DNA of 10,000 nucleotides from assembly GCA_020217035.1 (NCBI GenBank), contig JAIWOG010000294.1:1-10000 (forward strand). The letters run 5' to 3'. Under the pieces are notes generated by a model. The model searched no databases, was not told where the DNA came from, and saw only the letters and a list, made by a program, of their open reading frames with translations. This stretch comes from Magnetospirillum sp. (GTDB lineage: Bacteria; Pseudomonadota; Alphaproteobacteria; Rhodospirillales; Magnetospirillaceae). Shown here piece by piece: positions 1-6,140 of the stretch. A program made the translations under genes and the position numbers. How positions within the stretch are numbered: position 1 is the stretch's first letter; the number at the start of each line of letters is the position of its first letter.

Positions 1-198
1 GGCGGCGGCGTGGTGCACGGCCTGGCGGTCGTGGCGCCAGCGGCGGGCCAGCATGCCGCCAGAGACCAGGGCGATAGCGGCGCTGGCCGCCATGGCCGGA
101 GCCAGGGCGCCGCCATCGGCCACCGCCATCCCCGCCAGGGCCGTCACCGCCGCCCCCAGGGTCCAGGGCAGCGGGCTCAGCCTATACCTAACGCGCAT
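1..198 (-). CDS. N-terminus of a membrane protein downstream of flhB, runs off the left edge
   Basis: An open frame on the minus strand continues from an ATG at 198 to the window edge (66 codons). The ATG lies inside the last codons of flhB, giving an 11-nt overlap and suggesting translational coupling. The visible product begins MRVRYRLSPLPW, then has two hydrophobic Ala/Gly/Val/Leu-rich stretches (about residues 13-27 and 33-51) followed by a basic turn, RRWRHDRQ. That is the shape of two closely spaced membrane helices with a cytoplasmic part to follow. A sensor histidine kinase (for example a CckA-like hybrid kinase) would fit this topology and I have a weak recollection of kinases next to flhB in related bacteria, but no kinase motif lies inside the window. 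The identity is therefore left open. The reading frame and membrane character are seen; the function is a guess. Confidence 0.55.
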   Translation of the reverse strand, partial: MRVRYRLSPLPWTLGAAVTALAGMAVADGGALAPAMAASAAIALVSGGMLARRWRHDRQAVHHAAA

Positions 199-1258
199 TC
201 TTGCCCTTCAGACGCATGACATAGCCGATGATTTCCGCCACCGCCTTGTAATGTTCGGGCGGGATTTCGTGGTCAAGCTCGACGGCGGCGTAAAGCGCAC
301 GGGCCACCGGCGGGTTCTCGACGATGGGGACGTCGTGCTCGTCGGCCAGGTCGCGGATGCGCTTGGCGACCAGGTCGACGCCCTTGGCCACCAGCACCGG
401 CGCCCCCATGGATTCCATGTCGTATTTCAGCGCCACCGCGTAATGGGTGGGGTTGGTGATCACCACGTCGGCCTTGGGCACGGCGGCCATCATGCGTTTG
501 CGGGCGCGCTGGATGCGCAGCGACTTGATCTTGGCCTTGACCTGGGGGTCGCCTTCCTGCTGCTTGTGCTCGTCCTTGACCTCCTGCTTGGTCATCTTCA
601 TCTTTTCCATCCAGCGATAACGCTGGAACAGGTAATCGCCGACCGCCAGCACCACCACCATCATCAGGGTGATCAGGATCATCCAGTAGATCTTGTCCGA
701 GATGTATTCCAAGATGGCCATCAGGTCCAAGGTGGCCAGGTTCTGGAACTCGGACACGCTGCCCCAGAACACCCAGCCCAGCAGCGCCCCCAGCACCGAC
801 AGCTTGATCAACTGCTTGACCAGGTCGACCAACTGGTTGACCGAGAAGATACGTTTGACGCCTTCCAACGGGTTCAGCTTGCCGAAACTGGGGGCCAGCT
901 TCTTCGGCACCCACAGGAATCCCTTGGTCTGGGCGACGGACCCCAGGATGCCCAAGGCGACGACCAGGGCGAAGGGCGTGGCCATGGCCAGCGCCGTGCC
1001 CAAGGCCAGGTGCAACAGCAATTCGGCCAATCCGTCGCGGCCGATCTCGATCATGTGCGGTTGGGTGATGAAGGGTTCGATGGTCGCCTTGATGCGGCTG
1101 GCCATGCTCGGCGCCAGCATGCCCACCATGATGATGCCCAGGATCAGGGACATCATCGCCTTGACCTCCATGGTCTGGGGCACGTTGCCTTCGTTGCGGG
1201 CGTCGGAGAGACGTTTGCCTGTCGGCTCTTCTGTTTTGTCGTCGGAATCTTCGGCCAT
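188..1258 (-). CDS. flhB: Flagellar type III export switch protein FlhB
   Basis: FlhB is the inner-membrane component of the flagellar export gate that switches substrate specificity from rod/hook to filament proteins. The 356-residue product has the family's usual length. It opens with a charged N-terminus containing the typical DDKTEEPTGKRLSDARNEG stretch, then four hydrophobic segments (about 33-52, 78-108, 150-168 and 190-210), a basic linker rich in Lys/Arg (about 215-258) and the conserved autocleavage motif NPTH at residues 269-272 within VVITNPTHYAVALKYD. The cytoplasmic domain ends with the usual IPPEHYKAVAEIIGYV region. The ATG at 1258 is 3 nt after the fliR stop, so it belongs to the flgB-flgC-fliE-fliQ-fliR-flhB operon. 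A second, motif-less copy of its C-terminal domain is encoded at 3666-4061 on the other strand. Confidence 0.97.
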   Translation of the reverse strand: MAEDSDDKTEEPTGKRLSDARNEGNVPQTMEVKAMMSLILGIIMVGMLAPSMASRIKATIEPFITQPHMIEIGRDGLAELLLHLALGTALAMATPFALVVALGILGSVAQTKGFLWVPKKLAPSFGKLNPLEGVKRIFSVNQLVDLVKQLIKLSVLGALLGWVFWGSVSEFQNLATLDLMAILEYISDKIYWMILITLMMVVVLAVGDYLFQRYRWMEKMKMTKQEVKDEHKQQEGDPQVKAKIKSLRIQRARKRMMAAVPKADVVITNPTHYAVALKYDMESMGAPVLVAKGVDLVAKRIRDLADEHDVPIVENPPVARALYAAVELDHEIPPEHYKAVAEIIGYVMRLKGKNAR

Positions 1259-1261
1259 GGG

Positions 1262-2026
1262 CTAGCTCGGCAGCAAGAAGGGGTAAAGCCCCTGCTCGAA
1301 CCAGCGCAGGAACAGCAGGATCAACAGCGGCAGGGCCACCATCAGCATCCACAAGCCGCCGATCACCTGCAAGGGCAGCGCGATGAAGAACACCTGAATC
1401 TGTGGCGACAGGCGCGACATCAGCCCCAGGGCGACGTTGTAGATGATGCCGAAGGCCAGAAGCGGCGCCGCCAGTTGCAGGGCGAAGTTGAAGGCCGCCG
1501 ACAGCAATTTGGACAGGGTCTCGGCGAAGTCGTTCAACGGCAGCGGCTGGCCGGGGACGATCACCGCGTAGGAATCGGTCACCGCGCGCAGCATCAGGTG
1601 GTGCAGGTCGGTGACGAAGATGGCGATCAGGGCGACGTTGGACAGGAAGGCGGTGATGGTCGAGCTTTGCTGTTCGGCCACCGTGTCGAAGGAAAAGGCG
1701 TTGGTCAGGCCGACCTGGAAGCCGATGAAGGTGCCGGCCACGCTGAGCGTGCTCATCAAGGTCTGGGCCAGGATGCCCAAATAGATGCCGATCATGGCTT
1801 CCGAGCCGATCAGCAGCAGCAAGGACGACACTCGGGTGGGAAGGGGCGGCAGGCTGGCGCCCACCACCGGCAGCATGACCAGGGAAATGGCCAGGGCCAG
1901 GATCAGGCGGATGCGGGTGGCCACCAACTGGCCGCCCAAGCCGGGCATGACCATCAGCGCGGCGCCGATGCGGGCGAAGATCAGAAAGAAACGATAGATG
2001 TCGAGGGTCAGGATCTCGTTCAGCAC
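1262..2026 (-). CDS. fliR: Flagellar export gate protein FliR
   Basis: FliR is an integral membrane subunit of the FliPQR export gate, forming the inner-membrane pore for rod, hook and filament proteins. The 254-residue product is strongly hydrophobic throughout, with multiple membrane segments (about 11-30, 40-60, 66-90, 125-145, 180-205 and 212-240). It carries family-like stretches such as RIGAALMVMPGLGG near residue 19, IGFQVGLTNAFSFD near 101 and LAAPLLAFGIIYNVALGLMSRLSPQIQVF near 185. The start codon is GTG at 2026: the ATG at 2034 is in another frame and hits a stop after four codons, and a G-rich Shine-Dalgarno-like run lies about 10 nt upstream of the GTG. It lies 40 nt after fliQ and 3 nt before flhB, which is the common fliQ-fliR-flhB order. 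Confidence 0.96.
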   Translation of the reverse strand: MLNEILTLDIYRFFLIFARIGAALMVMPGLGGQLVATRIRLILALAISLVMLPVVGASLPPLPTRVSSLLLLIGSEAMIGIYLGILAQTLMSTLSVAGTFIGFQVGLTNAFSFDTVAEQQSSTITAFLSNVALIAIFVTDLHHLMLRAVTDSYAVIVPGQPLPLNDFAETLSKLLSAAFNFALQLAAPLLAFGIIYNVALGLMSRLSPQIQVFFIALPLQVIGGLWMLMVALPLLILLFLRWFEQGLYPFLLPS

Positions 2027-2066
2027 GCCGCCATCCCCCCCGTCGCGGCGACCGTGGCCGCGGCTT

Positions 2067-2336
2067 TCATCCGCCGCCAGTGATGATGTGGTCCAGCATG
2101 GACTTCCAGAAGTCGGTCATCTGGCCCAACATGAATGGCAGGAACAAGATGATCGAGGCGAAGACCAGCAATATCTTGGGGACGAAGGTCAGGGTCATTT
2201 CCTGGATCTGGGTGACCGTCTGCAGGATGGACACCACCAAGCCCACCGCCAACCCGGTCAGCAACGGCGGCGCGGCGACGTAGATCAGGGTCGAGATGGC
2301 GTCGCGGGCGATGTCGATCAGTTCGGCTTCGGTCAT
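2067..2336 (-). CDS. fliQ: Flagellar export gate protein FliQ
   Basis: FliQ is the small two-helix subunit of the FliPQR gate. From the ATG at 2336 the product is 89 residues, matching the family length of about 88-90, and begins MTEAELIDIARDAI as FliQ proteins do. Two hydrophobic helices are visible, about residues 14-38 (including the conserved PPLLTGLAVGLVVSILQTVTQIQE region) and 46-68 (FVPKILLVFASIILFLPFM). The frame is open to a TTG at 2357, which would add seven residues, but the ATG gives the family N-terminus and is preferred. It sits between fliE and fliR in the same operon. Confidence 0.95.
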   Translation of the reverse strand: MTEAELIDIARDAISTLIYVAAPPLLTGLAVGLVVSILQTVTQIQEMTLTFVPKILLVFASIILFLPFMLGQMTDFWKSMLDHIITGGG

Positions 2337-2363
2337 GGCGGGGCGCCCCTTGGCCAAACCCGG

Positions 2364-2684
2364 TCAGATCGGCATCTGCAGGATTTCCTTGTAGGCGTTG
2401 ATCACCTTGTCGCGCACCGCGACCACGGTTTCCAGGGTCATCTCGGCGTTGTTGACGGCGGCCACCACCTCGCGGATGTCGGCCTTGCCGGCGATGGCGG
2501 CGGCGGATTGGGTCTCGCCCGCCTTCAAGGAATTCATGGACACCTTGGCGGCGTCCTTCAGCACGCTGGCGAAGTCGCTGCCCGGTGCCGGCGCCGGGGT
2601 GTCGCGGGCGTCCATGCCTTCGGCGGCCGAAGGCAGCTTGGCGAAGGCGGCATAGGCGTTGACGGCGTCGGCGATACGGGTCAT
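2364..2684 (-). CDS. fliE: Flagellar hook-basal body protein FliE
   Basis: FliE is the periplasmic adaptor that joins the MS-ring to the proximal rod and is among the first proteins exported. The 106-residue product has the expected size. Its C-terminal half is characteristic: AEMTLETVVAVRDKVINAYKEILQMPI at the end, the helical region that packs into the rod base. The middle (about 30-50) is a low-complexity Ala/Pro/Asp linker. The ATG at 2684 is preceded by AAGGA about 10 nt upstream on the minus strand. It lies 25 nt after flgC and 27 nt before fliQ, the flgB-flgC-fliE order seen in many bacteria. Confidence 0.95.
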   Translation of the reverse strand: MTRIADAVNAYAAFAKLPSAAEGMDARDTPAPAPGSDFASVLKDAAKVSMNSLKAGETQSAAAIAGKADIREVVAAVNNAEMTLETVVAVRDKVINAYKEILQMPI

Positions 2685-2709
2685 GGCGGCAAATCCTTAA
2701 GGGGGCCGG

Positions 2710-3123
2710 TTACTGGCGCAGCATTTCGACGGTGCGGGACAGCAGCTTGCGAGACGATTCTATCACGTTCATGTTGGCTTCGTAACTGCGCTGGGCCTCG
2801 CGCATGTCCATCATCTCGATCAACGGGTTGACGTTGGGGGCCAACACATAACCGTCGCGGTCGGCGGCCGGGTGCTTGGGGTCGTAGCGGCGCTGGAACT
2901 CAGCCGAATCGGGGCGCACCTTGTCGACCTTGACACCGGTATAGCCGTTGGCGCGGTCCAACTCGCTCTTGAAGGTGACGACTTTGCGCTTGTACGGCGT
3001 GCCGTCGGGGGTGCGGGCCAGCGAATCGGCGTTGGCCAGGTTTTCCGAGATGACGCGCAGCCGCTCGGATTGGGCCTTCATGCCGGTGATGGCGATCTTC
3101 GAGGCTTTTTGCAGTTCGTCCAT
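2710..3123 (-). CDS. flgC: Flagellar proximal rod protein FlgC
   Basis: FlgC is a structural protein of the proximal rod, exported through the flagellar type III apparatus and assembled in the periplasm. The 137-residue product shows the rod/hook family N-terminus ITGMKAQSERLRVISENLANADS (about residues 13-35), in which the SENLANAD element is diagnostic, followed by TPYKRKVVTF. The C-terminal heptad-rich helix EAQRSYEANMNVIESSRKLL (about 110-130) is also typical and packs against the N-terminal helix in the rod. The ATG at 3123 is separated from the flgB stop by 3 nt. Confidence 0.97.
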   Translation of the reverse strand: MDELQKASKIAITGMKAQSERLRVISENLANADSLARTPDGTPYKRKVVTFKSELDRANGYTGVKVDKVRPDSAEFQRRYDPKHPAADRDGYVLAPNVNPLIEMMDMREAQRSYEANMNVIESSRKLLSRTVEMLRQ

Positions 3124-3126
3124 GGC

Positions 3127-3519
3127 TTACTTGCCCAAGGCTAGCTTGATCAACTTGAACTGGCGCTGGAACAGGCTGGATGCCATTTCATAGGCGGTGT
3201 TGGCCTCGCCCACCTTGGCCATCTGCTCTTCCAGCACCACGGCGTTGCCGTCGGGAGAGGATTCGAAGGTCTTCTTGCTGTCAACCACCCGCTGGTCGTC
3301 GCGATATTGCGGGACGATGTGGGAGGCGTTGGTGGCCTTCAGCGTGACCGTCGGCACCGACTGGCTCAAAACTTCCTTGAAGTTGTAGGGCTTCAGGTCC
3401 TGGGGAATGTATTTGGGCGTGTTGGCGTTGGCGATGTTCTCGGACAGCACCTCCTGGCGGCGGGCGACCCAATCCATGCGGCTTTGCGCCAAGTTCACCA
3501 ATGTCAGCTTGTCGTACAT
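3127..3519 (-). CDS. flgB: Flagellar proximal rod protein FlgB
   Basis: FlgB is a proximal rod subunit and the first gene of the minus-strand operon. The 130-residue product has the conserved rod-protein signature RRQEVLSENIANANTPKYIP at about residues 21-40, and a C-terminal helix (NTAYEMASSLFQRQFKLIKLALGK) that resembles the FlgB end. The ATG at 3519 has a GAGG Shine-Dalgarno element about 8 nt upstream on the minus strand. Upstream lies the 146-bp divergent region shared with the plus-strand fliO-fliP operon, so a promoter for both directions is expected there. Confidence 0.96.
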   Translation of the reverse strand: MYDKLTLVNLAQSRMDWVARRQEVLSENIANANTPKYIPQDLKPYNFKEVLSQSVPTVTLKATNASHIVPQYRDDQRVVDSKKTFESSPDGNAVVLEEQMAKVGEANTAYEMASSLFQRQFKLIKLALGK

Positions 3520-3665
3520 CCCGGACCTCGTGTCCCTAGATTGCCGTCCAGTATGGATGGGGGGCTTTAAGAAACGGTGAATCGACGCTGTCCCCCAGGC
3601 TTAACCTGATTTTAAAGCGCCGCCGCACAGACTTCCCCATCAACCGCAAGCGGAAAGGCATGGGC
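3520..3665. promoter_or_regulatory. Divergent intergenic region between the two flagellar operons
   Basis: This is the only gap between flgB (leftward) and the FlhB-like gene (rightward), so it must hold the promoters of both operons unless one is transcribed from elsewhere. It is locally AT-richer, with runs such as TTTAAGAAA (3566-3574) and GATTTTAAAG (3608-3617). I could not find a convincing sigma-54 (-24 GG / -12 GC), sigma-28 or sigma-70 match on either strand. The promoter role is inferred from gene orientation only. The GGAAAGG at 3652-3658 is the Shine-Dalgarno sequence of the rightward gene. Confidence 0.4.
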
Positions 3666-4061
3666 ATGGGCGAAGGCCGGGACCTGTGGGACGAGGCCGC
3701 CGAGAAGGTCCAAGCCGCCGGCGAGGGGCCGGTCGCCGCCGTGCGCCCGGCCGTGGCCGTCGCCCTGCAATACGATCCTGATCTGGGTGACGCCCCGGTG
3801 GTCACCGCCTCGGGCAAGGGGGCCTTGGCCGAACAGATTCTGCAACTGGCCTTCGCCAACGGCGTCAAGGTGCGCACCGATCCCGACCTGGCGCAGGTGC
3901 TGGCCGCCGTCGAGGTGGACACCGTCATCCCGTTGGAAGCCTTCGCCGCCGTGGCCGAGATCCTGGCCTATGTCTACCGCGCCAACGGCCGCATGCCGCA
4001 GGCCATCGCCGACGGCGCCGCCGCCCTGGCCCAGGGACCGGACAGCGGGGGCGGGGCATGA
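3666..4061 (+). CDS. FlhB C-terminal-domain-like protein lacking the NPTH cleavage motif
   Basis: This 131-residue soluble protein resembles only the cytoplasmic domain of FlhB/EscU/YscU/HrcU switch proteins. Compared with the FlhB encoded at 188-1258, it matches AVALKYD (here AVALQYD), APVLVAKG (here APVVTASG), the PIVENP-like stretch (VKVRTDP), the A-x-x-L-AAVE-D-x-IP segment and AVAEIIGYVMR (here AVAEILAYVYR). Aligned without gaps, NPTH is replaced by VRPA (residues 26-29), so the Asn-Pro autocleavage cannot occur. There is no membrane segment. Stand-alone proteins of this kind (Bacillus YlqH, Helicobacter FlhX) are known and linked to flagellar export. Two ATGs compete, 3660 and 3666: the GGAAAGG at 3652-3658 is 7 nt from the second but 1 nt from the first, so 3666 is preferred. 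The stop overlaps the next gene's start (ATGA). Confidence 0.88.
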   Translation: MGEGRDLWDEAAEKVQAAGEGPVAAVRPAVAVALQYDPDLGDAPVVTASGKGALAEQILQLAFANGVKVRTDPDLAQVLAAVEVDTVIPLEAFAAVAEILAYVYRANGRMPQAIADGAAALAQGPDSGGGA

Positions 4062-4330
4062 CCGTCACCCGCCAGGTCAACCAGGAACTGGAAAAGGCGT
4101 CGTCCATGGTGATGACCGCCAGACGCCTGCTGGCCACCGGCACCACCATCGACCTGTCGGCTCTGGAAGGCCGCATCAAGGGTGTGTGCGAGCAGGTGGT
4201 GGACCTGCCGCGGGATTTGGGCAAGGGCCTGATCCCCGCCTTGGAAAAGCTGATCGCCGACCTGGATCGCCTGGCCGAGATGGTGGCTGAGCGCATGGAC
4301 CCGCCACCGGTGGCGGAAAAGGACGAATGA
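4058..4330 (+). CDS. Unrecognised 90-residue helical protein in the fliO-fliP operon
   Basis: I do not recognise a named family. The product is 90 residues, starts MTVTRQVNQELEKASSM, has no signal peptide or membrane segment, and looks mostly alpha-helical: about residues 4-25, 32-49 (IDLSALEGRIKGVCEQVV) and 55-80 (LGKGLIPALEKLIADLDRLAEMVAERM), the last with a leucine-rich, heptad-like pattern. A single cysteine occurs at position 43. The tail is charged and proline-containing. It overlaps the FlhB-like gene and fliO by 4 nt each (ATGA), so it is tightly co-translated with export-gate genes. A small helical protein in this position could be an export chaperone or an assembly factor, similar in style to FlgN or FliT; that is inference from size and context. 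Coding status is strong because of both overlaps and native codon use. Confidence 0.85.
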   Translation: MTVTRQVNQELEKASSMVMTARRLLATGTTIDLSALEGRIKGVCEQVVDLPRDLGKGLIPALEKLIADLDRLAEMVAERMDPPPVAEKDE

Positions 4331-4629
4331 TGGAAATGAGCGACTACCTGCGCACGGTGTCGGCGCTGGTGCTGGTGCTGGGGTTGATCCTGGGGCTGTT
4401 GTGGCTCTTGCGCCGGATCGGGGTTCCCGGCATGGTGCCGGCGCGGCAGTCCAGCCGGCGCCTGTCGGTGGTGGAAAGCTTGGCGTTGGACTCGCGCCGC
4501 CGGCTGGTGCTGGTGCGCCGTGACGGACGGGAACATCTGCTGTTGCTGGGGGTCGCCGCCGATCTGGTGGTCGAGTCCAGCATCGACAACGGCGCGGCGC
4601 TGGCGCCGGACCAGGAGGACAAGGGATGA
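4327..4629 (+). CDS. fliO: Flagellar biosynthesis protein FliO
   Basis: FliO is a small bitopic membrane protein that helps FliP fold and assemble into the export gate. The 100-residue product has one transmembrane helix (about 8-28, rich in Leu/Val), then a basic segment and the FliO-type cytoplasmic stretch LSVVESLALDSRRRLVLVRRDGREHLLLLG (about residues 46-75), resembling a small beta-rich domain. The ATG at 4327 overlaps the previous stop by 4 nt and the fliO stop overlaps fliP by 4 nt, the usual fliO-fliP pairing. An in-frame ATG four codons in (MEMS-like start) is possible but does not change the call. FliO sequences are poorly conserved, so the context carries much of the weight. Confidence 0.9.
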   Translation: MMEMSDYLRTVSALVLVLGLILGLLWLLRRIGVPGMVPARQSSRRLSVVESLALDSRRRLVLVRRDGREHLLLLGVAADLVVESSIDNGAALAPDQEDKG

Positions 4630-5390
4630 GGCGCACTTGGCTGATGCTGGCGGTTTTCGCCGTCCTGGCCGCGACGGTGGCGGTGACGGCGCCGGCCTGG
4701 GCGCAAAGCCTGACCCTGGACCTGGGGGTCGGCGGCGGCGGTGGCAACCCCAATTCGACGACGCTGAAGGTCATCCAGCTGGTGGCCCTGACCACCGTGC
4801 TGACGGTGGCGCCGTCGATCCTGATCATGGTCACCTCGTTCACCCGCATCGTCATCGTCTTCGGTTTCCTGCGCCAGGCCCTGGGTACCATGCAAAGCCC
4901 GCCCAACATGGTGCTGGTGTCGCTGGCCCTGTTCATGACCGCGTTCATCATGGCGCCGACCTTGGAACAGTCCTGGAATGACGGGGTGCAGCCTTATGTC
5001 GAGGGCAGCCTGGAAGAAGGGCCGGCCTTCGAGGCGGCGGTCAAGCCCATCCAGACCTTCATGCTGCGCCATGTGCGCGACCAGGACCTGCAATTGTTCA
5101 TGGACCTGTCGCGCAGCCCGGAAGTCACCAAGCGCGAGGACGTGGCCCTGAAGGCCCTGATTCCCGCCTTCATGATCAGCGAGTTGCGCCGCGCCTTCGA
5201 GATCGGCTTCCTGATCTTCCTGCCCTTCATCGTCATCGACATGGTCATCGCCTCGGTGCTGATGAGCATGGGCATGATGATGCTGCCGCCGGCCCAGGTG
5301 GCGCTGCCGTTCAAGCTGATCTTCTTCGTCTTGGTGGACGGCTGGTACATGGTGGTGGGCTCGCTGGTGCAAAGCTTCGGCGGCGCCTGA
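4626..5390 (+). CDS. fliP: Flagellar export gate protein FliP
   Basis: FliP is the core subunit of the FliPQR export gate, with five copies forming the pore in the basal-body base. The 254-residue product has a cleavable signal peptide (positively charged start, hydrophobic 5-22, likely cut after AWA at 26), as FliP has. The FliP signatures are clear: FTRIVIVFGFLRQALGTMQSPPNMVL at about 72-97 and the C-terminal FEIGFLIFLPFIVIDMVIASVLMSMGMMMLPP region at about 191-222. Membrane segments are near 47-71, 95-111, 193-216 and 227-248. It is the last gene of the rightward operon; a weak hairpin follows at 5411-5429. FliQ and FliR, its gate partners, are encoded on the opposite strand to the left. 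Confidence 0.97.
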   Translation: MRRTWLMLAVFAVLAATVAVTAPAWAQSLTLDLGVGGGGGNPNSTTLKVIQLVALTTVLTVAPSILIMVTSFTRIVIVFGFLRQALGTMQSPPNMVLVSLALFMTAFIMAPTLEQSWNDGVQPYVEGSLEEGPAFEAAVKPIQTFMLRHVRDQDLQLFMDLSRSPEVTKREDVALKALIPAFMISELRRAFEIGFLIFLPFIVIDMVIASVLMSMGMMMLPPAQVALPFKLIFFVLVDGWYMVVGSLVQSFGGA

Positions 5391-5410
5391 CAACGGGCAA
5401 CCGTGCCGAC

Positions 5411-5429
5411 GGCCCGATTCCTGGGCCTT
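5411..5429 (+). terminator. Weak hairpin after fliP
   Basis: GGCCC (5411-5415) and GGGCC (5423-5427) form a 5-bp stem with a 7-nt loop, followed by only two Ts. It sits 20 nt after the fliP stop, where a terminator would be expected, but the stem is short and there is no T-run. Confidence 0.3.
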
Positions 5430-5470
5430 CCATGTCATTCCCCCATGACTGCCATGCAGGGTGGCCGCCG

Positions 5471-5486
5471 CCGGCGTTGCCGCCGG
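5471..5486. repeat. Inverted repeat over the hsp20 -35 region
   Basis: CCGGCG (5471-5476) and CGCCGG (5481-5486) form a perfect 6-bp inverted repeat with a TTGC loop. It covers the place where a -35 element would lie for the TATAAT at 5492-5497. Position makes a protein-binding operator or a late terminator for the fliP operon possible; GC-rich context means chance is also possible. Confidence 0.45.
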
Positions 5487-5488
5487 AA

Positions 5489-5497
5489 TGCTATAAT
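5489..5497 (+). promoter_or_regulatory. Extended -10 promoter of hsp20
   Basis: TGCTATAAT is a perfect -10 hexamer preceded by the TGn extension, rare in DNA this GC-rich. No good -35 lies 17 bp upstream, consistent with an extended -10 promoter. I found no convincing heat-shock sigma-32 element (CTTG / CCCCAT or CYTATNT pair). Transcription would start near 5503-5505, giving a leader of about 45 nt. Confidence 0.6.
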
Positions 5498-5504
5498 GCA
5501 AGCA

Positions 5505-5520
5505 AATCCCAATAGGGATT
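5505..5520 (+). promoter_or_regulatory. 5'-terminal hairpin in the hsp20 leader
   Basis: AATCCC (5505-5510) and GGGATT (5515-5520) form a perfect 6-bp stem with an AATA tetraloop. It would begin at or within a base or two of the predicted transcription start. It does not include the Shine-Dalgarno sequence AGGAGG (5538-5543). Such 5'-end stems can protect an mRNA from decay; a temperature-sensing role is only a possibility. Confidence 0.45.
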
Positions 5521-5548
5521 GGACGATCACTTCAGAGAGGAGGGAGCC

Positions 5549-6070
5549 ATGGCAGACAATGTCACGCGGCAAGCGCCGACGCGTCAGCCGGTCCCCGCCG
5601 AAGCGGGCCGTCATCCGTTGACGAGCCTGCGCGACGAGGTCGACCGTCTGTTCGGAAGCTTCTTCCCCGCCGCGTTCGGGCGGTCCATGTTCGACCTGGA
5701 TCCCTGGCGTCCCGGCACCTTCCGCGTCATGGCCGACATGACGCCGCAGGTGGACGTCAAGGAACTGGCCGACCATTACGAGATCGCCGCCGAGTTGCCC
5801 GGGGTCGAGGCCAAGGATGTCAAGGTCACCGTTGACAAGGGCATGTTGGGCATCACCGGCGAAAAGCACACCGAGACCCAGTCGGAAGAAGGCGAGGTTC
5901 ACCTGTCCGAACGCAGCTTCGGGTCGTTCGCCCGGTCGTTCCGGCTGCCCGAGGACGCCGATTCCCAAGCCATCGGCGCCGAATTCGTCAACGGCGTGTT
6001 GACCGTCAGGGTGCCCAAGCACGAAAACGCCCCGAAGACGGTCAAGGAAATCGAGATCAAGACCCACTAG
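5549..6070 (+). CDS. Hsp20 family small heat-shock protein (alpha-crystallin domain)
   Basis: An ATP-independent holdase that binds unfolding proteins in the cytoplasm and keeps them refoldable. The 173-residue product has an N-terminal arm (1-64, including the RDEVDRLFGSFF element common in bacterial class A-type sHsps), an alpha-crystallin domain at about 65-157 (DVKELADHYEIAAELPGVEAKD, DKGMLGITGEK, and the signature A-x-x-x-N-GVL at 144-151, ending LTVRVPK) and the C-terminal I-x-I anchor IEI at 168-170. The ATG at 5549 has a strong AGGAGG 5 nt upstream. The gene is a single-gene unit: it has its own promoter at 5489-5497 and a terminator hairpin at 6141-6171, so it is not part of the flagellar operon. 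Confidence 0.96.
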   Translation: MADNVTRQAPTRQPVPAEAGRHPLTSLRDEVDRLFGSFFPAAFGRSMFDLDPWRPGTFRVMADMTPQVDVKELADHYEIAAELPGVEAKDVKVTVDKGMLGITGEKHTETQSEEGEVHLSERSFGSFARSFRLPEDADSQAIGAEFVNGVLTVRVPKHENAPKTVKEIEIKTH

Positions 6071-6140
6071 CCGGGCCTTGGCACGGGTCATTCTTGCCGG
6101 GCGGTTCGCCCCCCCACTATTGCAAGTCGCCCGGCGGGAC

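Noticed and set aside
53..2083. A 676-codon open frame on the plus strand across flhB and fliR
   Set aside because: It is antisense to two certain genes, and its product is a His/Gln/Asp/Gly-rich low-complexity string typical of a shadow frame in GC-rich DNA.
5421..5460. Possible sigma-32 -10 element (CCCCCATGA near 5442-5450) before hsp20
   Set aside because: No CTTGAA-like -35 lies at suitable spacing, and an intact extended -10 lies nearer the gene.
3925..5501. Long minus-strand open frames (up to 385 codons) opposite the FlhB-like gene, fliO and fliP
   Set aside because: The products are His/Arg/Pro-rich with no family resemblance, while the plus-strand genes have 4-nt overlaps, Shine-Dalgarno sites and clear homologues.
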